In this document: one piece after another, positions 5,186-8,977 of the stretch | How positions within the stretch are numbered: position 1 is the stretch's first letter | How the letters are laid out: each line of letters opens with the position of its first letter | From: Planctomycetota bacterium | Lineage (GTDB): Bacteria > Planctomycetota > PLA2 > JAEUHO01 | Direction of reading: 5' to 3' | DNA: 8,977 nucleotides | NCBI GenBank assembly: GCA_029213105.1 | Contig: JARGNS010000120.1 | Location: 1 to 8,977, forward strand | Translations under genes and position numbers: made by a program | Notes under the pieces: generated by a model | Seen by the model: the letters and a program-made list of their open reading frames with translations, nothing else | Database searches by the model: none | Told to the model about the DNA's origin: nothing

Positions 5186-6121
5186 ATGTCTCGTCGTGCC
5201 TGGCTCCTGCTCGTCGTCCTTGCCCTGGGGATCGGCGTGCTCGTCGTGGCCCTTGCGCCGTCGACCGACGCCCGCGATGCGGAAGGCATGTCGCTCTGGC
5301 AGGCTGCCGTGCTCGGGACGGTCGAGGGACTGACCGAGTACCTGCCCGTGAGCTCGACCGGCCACCTGCTGGTCACCCAGCGGCTCATGGGCATCGGCCG
5401 TGCGGGGGGCGAGGCCAAGGCCGCCGCGGATGCGTTCGCCATCTGCATCCAGCTCGGGGCGATCCTCGCCGTACTGGCCCTCTACTTCGGGCGCGTGCGC
5501 TCCATGGTCCTGGGCCTCGTGGGGCGCGACGCCGCCGGGAGCCGCCTGCTGCGCAACGTGCTGGTGGCATTCCTGCCGGCCGCGGTCATCGGCCTGCTCT
5601 TCTCGGACGCGATCAAGGAGCACCTCTTCGGACCGTGGCCGGTCGTGCTGGCCTGGGCCGTGGGGGGCGCGGCCATCCTGGTCGTGTCGTGGCGTCGAGA
5701 AGGGCGCGAGATGGCCGGCCTGGACCTCGCGCACATGACCCTGCGCATGGCGTTCGTGATCGGCGTCGTGCAGTGCGTGGCCATGTGGCCCGGCGTCAGT
5801 CGCTCACTCGTCACGATCGTGGGGGGCGTGCTGGCGGGGCTGTCCCTGGCCGCCGCCGTGGAGTTCAGCTTCCTGCTTGGCTTGCTGACCCTCTCGGCTG
5901 CGACGCTGCACGACGGCATGCGCCACGGCAGCACCATGATGGATGCCTACTCGCCGCCGGCGCTCGTCGTCGGCCTCTGCTTCGCCTTCGTCAGCGCCCT
6001 GCTCGCCGTGCACTGGATGGTCGCCTACCTGCAGCGCCACGGTCTTGCGATCTTCGGGTGGTATCGGCTGGCGATGGCGGTCGTGGTCGCGACCCTGCTG
6101 CTCACCGGCGTGCTGGTCTAG
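5186..6121 (+). CDS. uppP: Undecaprenyl-diphosphatase (UppP/BacA)
   Basis: An integral membrane phosphatase that converts undecaprenyl diphosphate to the monophosphate, recycling the lipid carrier for peptidoglycan and other envelope glycans; the family is linked to bacitracin resistance. Both signature blocks are present: EGLTEYLPVSSTGHL (47-61), with the catalytic Glu pair 47/51 and His60, and WPGVSRSLVTI (201-211), with Arg206. GVVQCVAM precedes the second block. In most relatives the residue after SRS is Gly; here it is Leu208. Hydrophobic helices fill the remainder to the C-terminus. At 311 residues it is about 35 longer than usual: the extra N-terminus is a hydrophobic segment (6-24) and a short linker before Met35 (codon at 5288), which is where ordinary family members begin. 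The longer start is preferred because it is 9 bp after the propeller gene and reads codon-like, but 5288 remains possible. Confidence 0.95.
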   Translation: MSRRAWLLLVVLALGIGVLVVALAPSTDARDAEGMSLWQAAVLGTVEGLTEYLPVSSTGHLLVTQRLMGIGRAGGEAKAAADAFAICIQLGAILAVLALYFGRVRSMVLGLVGRDAAGSRLLRNVLVAFLPAAVIGLLFSDAIKEHLFGPWPVVLAWAVGGAAILVVSWRREGREMAGLDLAHMTLRMAFVIGVVQCVAMWPGVSRSLVTIVGGVLAGLSLAAAVEFSFLLGLLTLSAATLHDGMRHGSTMMDAYSPPALVVGLCFAFVSALLAVHWMVAYLQRHGLAIFGWYRLAMAVVVATLLLTGVLV

Positions 6122-6216
6122 CGAGCCCGGTTGGTGCGTGCCGCGCGTGTCGTCCGGCGGCCCGGATGGCGATCGGGTGTCCGCACGCTGCAACCTGTGT
6201 TCATGCCACAGCCGGG

Positions 6217-8124
6217 CTAGCCGCCGACACGGCCGCCGTCCGGCCGGGTGATGGCGACGACACTGCAGCGCGGGGGCTGGCCCTCGACGAAGTCCGGCCA
6301 GCGCGTGGCCGGGTCGTCGCGACGTGTCGCGCGCCCGTCGGGGTGACGGCCCTGGCCGGGATGCTGCACCGAGACGAAGAGGGTTCGCCCGTCCGGGGTG
6401 AACGTCGGTCCACAGAGCTCGGCGCCGCGGGGGCAGGCATAGAACAGGGTGGCCGTGCCCCGCCGCGGGCCGTCCGTCTCGCAAGCCCAGAGCCCATCCG
6501 GGCAGCCGTTGCGTGCTTGCTCGCGGCCCTGGTCCGTGGCAATCCACAGGCGGCCGCTCGGATCGAACACGAGGTTGTCCGGGTTGTTCGGCCGCCCCTG
6601 GGTGGGGGCGCCGCCGAGCAGGAACAGGTCCCAGCGTGCGGTGCCTGCCGCATGGTCGCCCGGCGCGGCCCCGGCCACGGGCGGCGTGCCGGACGCGTCG
6701 GGCGGGGTCAGCTCGAGCACATGGCCGTGCTCGTTGCACGCACGCCGGTTGGCCGCATCGACTTGGGTGGCCGTCCGGAACCTGTTCTTGGTCATGACGA
6801 CGTAGACGCGGCCCGTGCGTGCGTCGACCTCGATGTCTTCGGGGCGGTCCATCGGCGTGGCGCCCAGCAAGCGGGCGGCGCGGCGCGTCTCAAGCAGCAC
6901 GTCCCCTGCATCGCGGAACCCGTTCTTGGCCACGAGGGGCCCCTGTCCATGAATCAGGGGCAGCCAGTGCAGGGAGCCATCGGGGTCGAACCGTGCGGCC
7001 GAGAGCGTGCCGTGGTCGAGCAGGCCCTGGTGGGCTTGCGGCTTCGCGGGGTCGAAGCGCCCCTTCGAGACGAAGCGGTAGACGAACTGGAACTCCTCGT
7101 CGTCGCCGCTGTAGATCACGACGCGCCCGTCGTGGTTGAGAACCGCCGTGGCGCTCTCGTGCTTGAACCGTCCGAGGGCCGTGCGCTTGACCGGCCGGGA
7201 GGTGGGATCGTAGGGGTCGTACTCGACGACCCAGCCGAAGCGATTGGGCTCGTGCGGCTCGCGGCGCACATCGAAGCGCGGATCGGCGTGATGCCATGCC
7301 AGGGCGGGCAGGCCGCCGGGCATGGCTCCCAACCCGTAGAGCGCATGGTTGCGGGCTTCCGCTCCCCCCGTGCCGGGCGGGCAGAGGAAGTAGTTCTCGA
7401 AGTTCTCCTCGGCCGACAGCACGGTGCCCCAGGGGGTCGTGCCTCCGGCGCAGTTCCACAGGGTGCCGAGGACGCGCGTGCCCGTGGGGTCGGCGCTGGT
7501 CTTGACGCGTGCGTGCCCGCGTACCGGCCCGGCCAGGTCCATGGGGGTGGTCGCGGTGATGCGGCGTGCGTAGGGGCTGTCCGGCACGACCTGCCAGCCC
7601 GCCTTGGTCTTGCGCACCTCGATCACCGACTGACCGTGGGCGGCCATCTCGACGGCGATGCGCTCCGGCTTGCGGCTGCCGTAGCGCGTCTCGTCCGACC
7701 AGAGGAAGCGGGCGTTGGTGTACTCGTGGTTGACGCACAGGAGCCCATGCGTGGAGTTGCGCGAGCCCCGCGGCAGGGGATGGAAGCTCGTGAAGTCGTT
7801 GCCGAGGCCGAACTGGCGCGCCTGGCCCGCGGCCGTCAGGGCGGCGGGGTCGAACGGGGGCGCACCCGCCAGGACGGGATCCCCCCAGCGGATGAGGACC
7901 TCGGCCCGGTGCCCGGCTGCGACGTGATGGTCGTCGAGGATCTTCAGCGGACGCGGCGCGAAGCGAAACGGGGGCCGGCGGCGCAGGCCTTCGTCCGCCG
8001 CGAGGAACCGCGGCAGGCCCAGCAGCGCGGCCCCGGCGGCGGCCCCGGCCAGCAGGGCGCGGCGATCGAGGCGCGCGCGCACGACGTCGGCCATGGCGGG
8101 GCTGGGCTCGGGCGGCGACGTCAT
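6217..8124 (-). CDS. PhoX-family (DUF839) phosphatase with Tat-type signal
   Basis: A 635-residue member of the PhoX/DUF839 family. Characterised PhoX enzymes are periplasmic Fe/Ca-dependent alkaline phosphatases exported by the Tat system to release phosphate from organic phosphoesters. The N-terminus has twin arginines (Arg21-Arg22) followed by a hydrophobic Ala/Gly/Leu stretch (24-37), a Tat-like signal. Family landmarks: VNHEY (131-135), WNCAGGTTPWGT (223-234) with Cys225 aligning to the iron-ligand Cys of PhoX, SAEENF (237-242), GRFKHE (318-323), YSGDDEEFQFVY (338-349), MDRPEDIEV (425-433), NNPDNLVFDP (513-522) and CGPTFTPDGRTLF (571-583). Met11 (codon at 8094) is an alternative start that still keeps the Tat motif; neither start has an SD. 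Not all DUF839 proteins are phosphatases, so the substrate is inferred. The CBS/CorC gene ends 46 bp upstream on the same strand, and the gene converges on uppP. No Pho box was recognised. Confidence 0.9.
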   Translation of the reverse strand: MTSPPEPSPAMADVVRARLDRRALLAGAAAGAALLGLPRFLAADEGLRRRPPFRFAPRPLKILDDHHVAAGHRAEVLIRWGDPVLAGAPPFDPAALTAAGQARQFGLGNDFTSFHPLPRGSRNSTHGLLCVNHEYTNARFLWSDETRYGSRKPERIAVEMAAHGQSVIEVRKTKAGWQVVPDSPYARRITATTPMDLAGPVRGHARVKTSADPTGTRVLGTLWNCAGGTTPWGTVLSAEENFENYFLCPPGTGGAEARNHALYGLGAMPGGLPALAWHHADPRFDVRREPHEPNRFGWVVEYDPYDPTSRPVKRTALGRFKHESATAVLNHDGRVVIYSGDDEEFQFVYRFVSKGRFDPAKPQAHQGLLDHGTLSAARFDPDGSLHWLPLIHGQGPLVAKNGFRDAGDVLLETRRAARLLGATPMDRPEDIEVDARTGRVYVVMTKNRFRTATQVDAANRRACNEHGHVLELTPPDASGTPPVAGAAPGDHAAGTARWDLFLLGGAPTQGRPNNPDNLVFDPSGRLWIATDQGREQARNGCPDGLWACETDGPRRGTATLFYACPRGAELCGPTFTPDGRTLFVSVQHPGQGRHPDGRATRRDDPATRWPDFVEGQPPRCSVVAITRPDGGRVGG

Positions 8125-8170
8125 GGTGTCCAGGGTACGCGAGGCCGGGGATGCCGGTGGGTCGGCCCCC

Positions 8171-8977
8171 TCAGGAGGACGCGGGGCGCTCGTGACGGAC
8201 CATGACGCGCAGGGCCGTGCGCTCGTCGGCGTCCTGCACCTTGAAGGTCAGGAGGCCGCCCACGGTGATCTCGTCGCCGGCGGTCGGGATGCGCTCGAGG
8301 CGCTCCTGAAGGAGGCCCGTGATCGTGTTGTTCTCTTCGTCGAGGTTCTCGTACTTGACCTGGACGTGCAGGAAGCGGGCCACGTCACGCACGCGCGTGA
8401 GGCCGTGCACGAGGGCCACGTCGCGCGAGAGGCGCTTCACGCGCCCCTCGCGTAGATCGTTCTCGTCGATCGCCTCGCCGACGAGTTCCTCGACGAGGTC
8501 GTCCATCGAGATGATGCCCTCGGTGACGCCGTACTCGTCGATCACGACCGCCAGACCGCCGTGGTCGGCCTGCAGATCCCGCATGACGTCATCGACCTTG
8601 CGGGACGTGGGGAGGAAGAGCGGCGCACGCTGGAGGCTTCCCACCGTGATGTGCTCTTCGTCGCGTGCGAGCGCCGCGAGCAGGTCACGCAGGGTGACCA
8701 CGCCGGTGACCTTGTCGAGGTCCTCCTCGTACACAGGCAGTTGGTAGTGGCGAGCCGCGAGGATGTCGTCACGGATGGAGCCGATGGGGGCGTCCGCCTT
8801 CAGCGCCTTGATGAGCGGTCGCGGCGTCATCACGTCTTCCGCGGCGATGTCGTCGAGGCGGAACACGCGTCGGATGAGCTCGGCTTCCTCGGGATCGATG
8901 TGGCCGCCCTCTTCGCCCAGGCGTGCCAGTTCGCGGATCTCGGCTTCCTCGCCCGACTGCACCCGCTCGCTGGGCTT
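8171..8977 (-). CDS. CBS/CorC-HlyC family membrane protein, 5' end missing
   Basis: The C-terminal part of a CNNM/CorC-HlyC family protein, a class associated with Mg/Co export or divalent cation homeostasis. The frame is open to the right edge of the window (first visible residue Lys, from 8975-8977), and the visible product begins in the linker that normally follows the DUF21/CNNM membrane domain. That domain should therefore lie outside the window. A GTG at 8962 is available, but using it as the start would give an atypical soluble form. Counted from that GTG: DVMTPR (43-48) opening the first CBS domain, LPVYEEDLDKVTGVVTLRDL (75-94), the second CBS domain with VVIDEYGVTEGIISMDDLVE (139-158), the EELVGEAIDE block (158-167), and a CorC_HlyC domain (about 176-257). 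The stop is TGA at 8171-8173. phoX-like follows 46 bp downstream, probably co-transcribed. Confidence 0.92.
   Translation of the reverse strand, partial: KPSERVQSGEEAEIRELARLGEEGGHIDPEEAELIRRVFRLDDIAAEDVMTPRPLIKALKADAPIGSIRDDILAARHYQLPVYEEDLDKVTGVVTLRDLLAALARDEEHITVGSLQRAPLFLPTSRKVDDVMRDLQADHGGLAVVIDEYGVTEGIISMDDLVEELVGEAIDENDLREGRVKRLSRDVALVHGLTRVRDVARFLHVQVKYENLDEENNTITGLLQERLERIPTAGDEITVGGLLTFKVQDADERTALRVMVRHERPASS

Noticed and set aside
6122..6216. Possible bidirectional terminator between uppP and the PhoX-like gene
   Set aside because: Only a 5-bp stem (6195-6199 with 6207-6211) and a distant 7-bp inverted repeat (6124-6130 with 6212-6218) are present, without T-runs; not enough to call.
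5635..8205. 856-codon forward open frame over uppP and the PhoX-like gene
   Set aside because: It is antisense to the well-supported PhoX-family gene, which has all family motifs; the forward translation shows none.

Overview
This is a GC-rich (roughly 70 %) Gram-negative bacterial chromosomal window with dense, ordinary-looking genes. The family mix points to a Planctomycetota/PVC- or Acidobacteriota-type lineage: an FG-GAP/ASPIC-UnbV secreted propeller, two lipid acyltransferases of different families, a PhoX/DUF839 protein with a Tat-type signal, UppP, and an EF-P with Asn at the usual modification site. The sequence alone does not fix the taxon. I see no phage, IS, tRNA, rRNA or CRISPR.

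Layout. Positions 1-339 are very GC-rich and have no convincing gene. efp (340-903) and a DUF374 acyltransferase (981-1679) run rightward. An LpxL/HtrB-type acyltransferase (1676-2692) runs leftward and meets the DUF374 gene tail to tail, with the two stop codons overlapping. Behind it lie a five-copy 14-bp tandem repeat (2855-2924) and a leftward 51-codon gene for a small membrane protein (2973-3128) with a strong ribosome binding site. A 173-bp divergent intergenic region (3129-3301) separates this from a secreted seven-motif Ca-binding propeller with an ASPIC/UnbV tail (3302-5176) and uppP (5186-6121), which are 9 bp apart. Facing uppP is a leftward pair: a PhoX-family Tat substrate (6217-8124), preceded by a CBS/CorC-type membrane protein gene (8171-8977) whose 5' part lies outside the window.

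How the genes fit together. Most products serve the envelope: acylation of lipid A-like or phospholipid acceptors, recycling of undecaprenyl carrier with release of phosphate, an exported phosphatase-family protein, a membrane-anchored CBS protein, a secreted propeller and a tiny membrane protein. EF-P is a translation factor for polyproline stretches. No dedicated defence or mobile system was found. The items most worth a second look are the small membrane protein with a prepilin-like motif, the Asn in the EF-P loop, the intergenic 14-bp array, and several hairpins placed right at translation starts.
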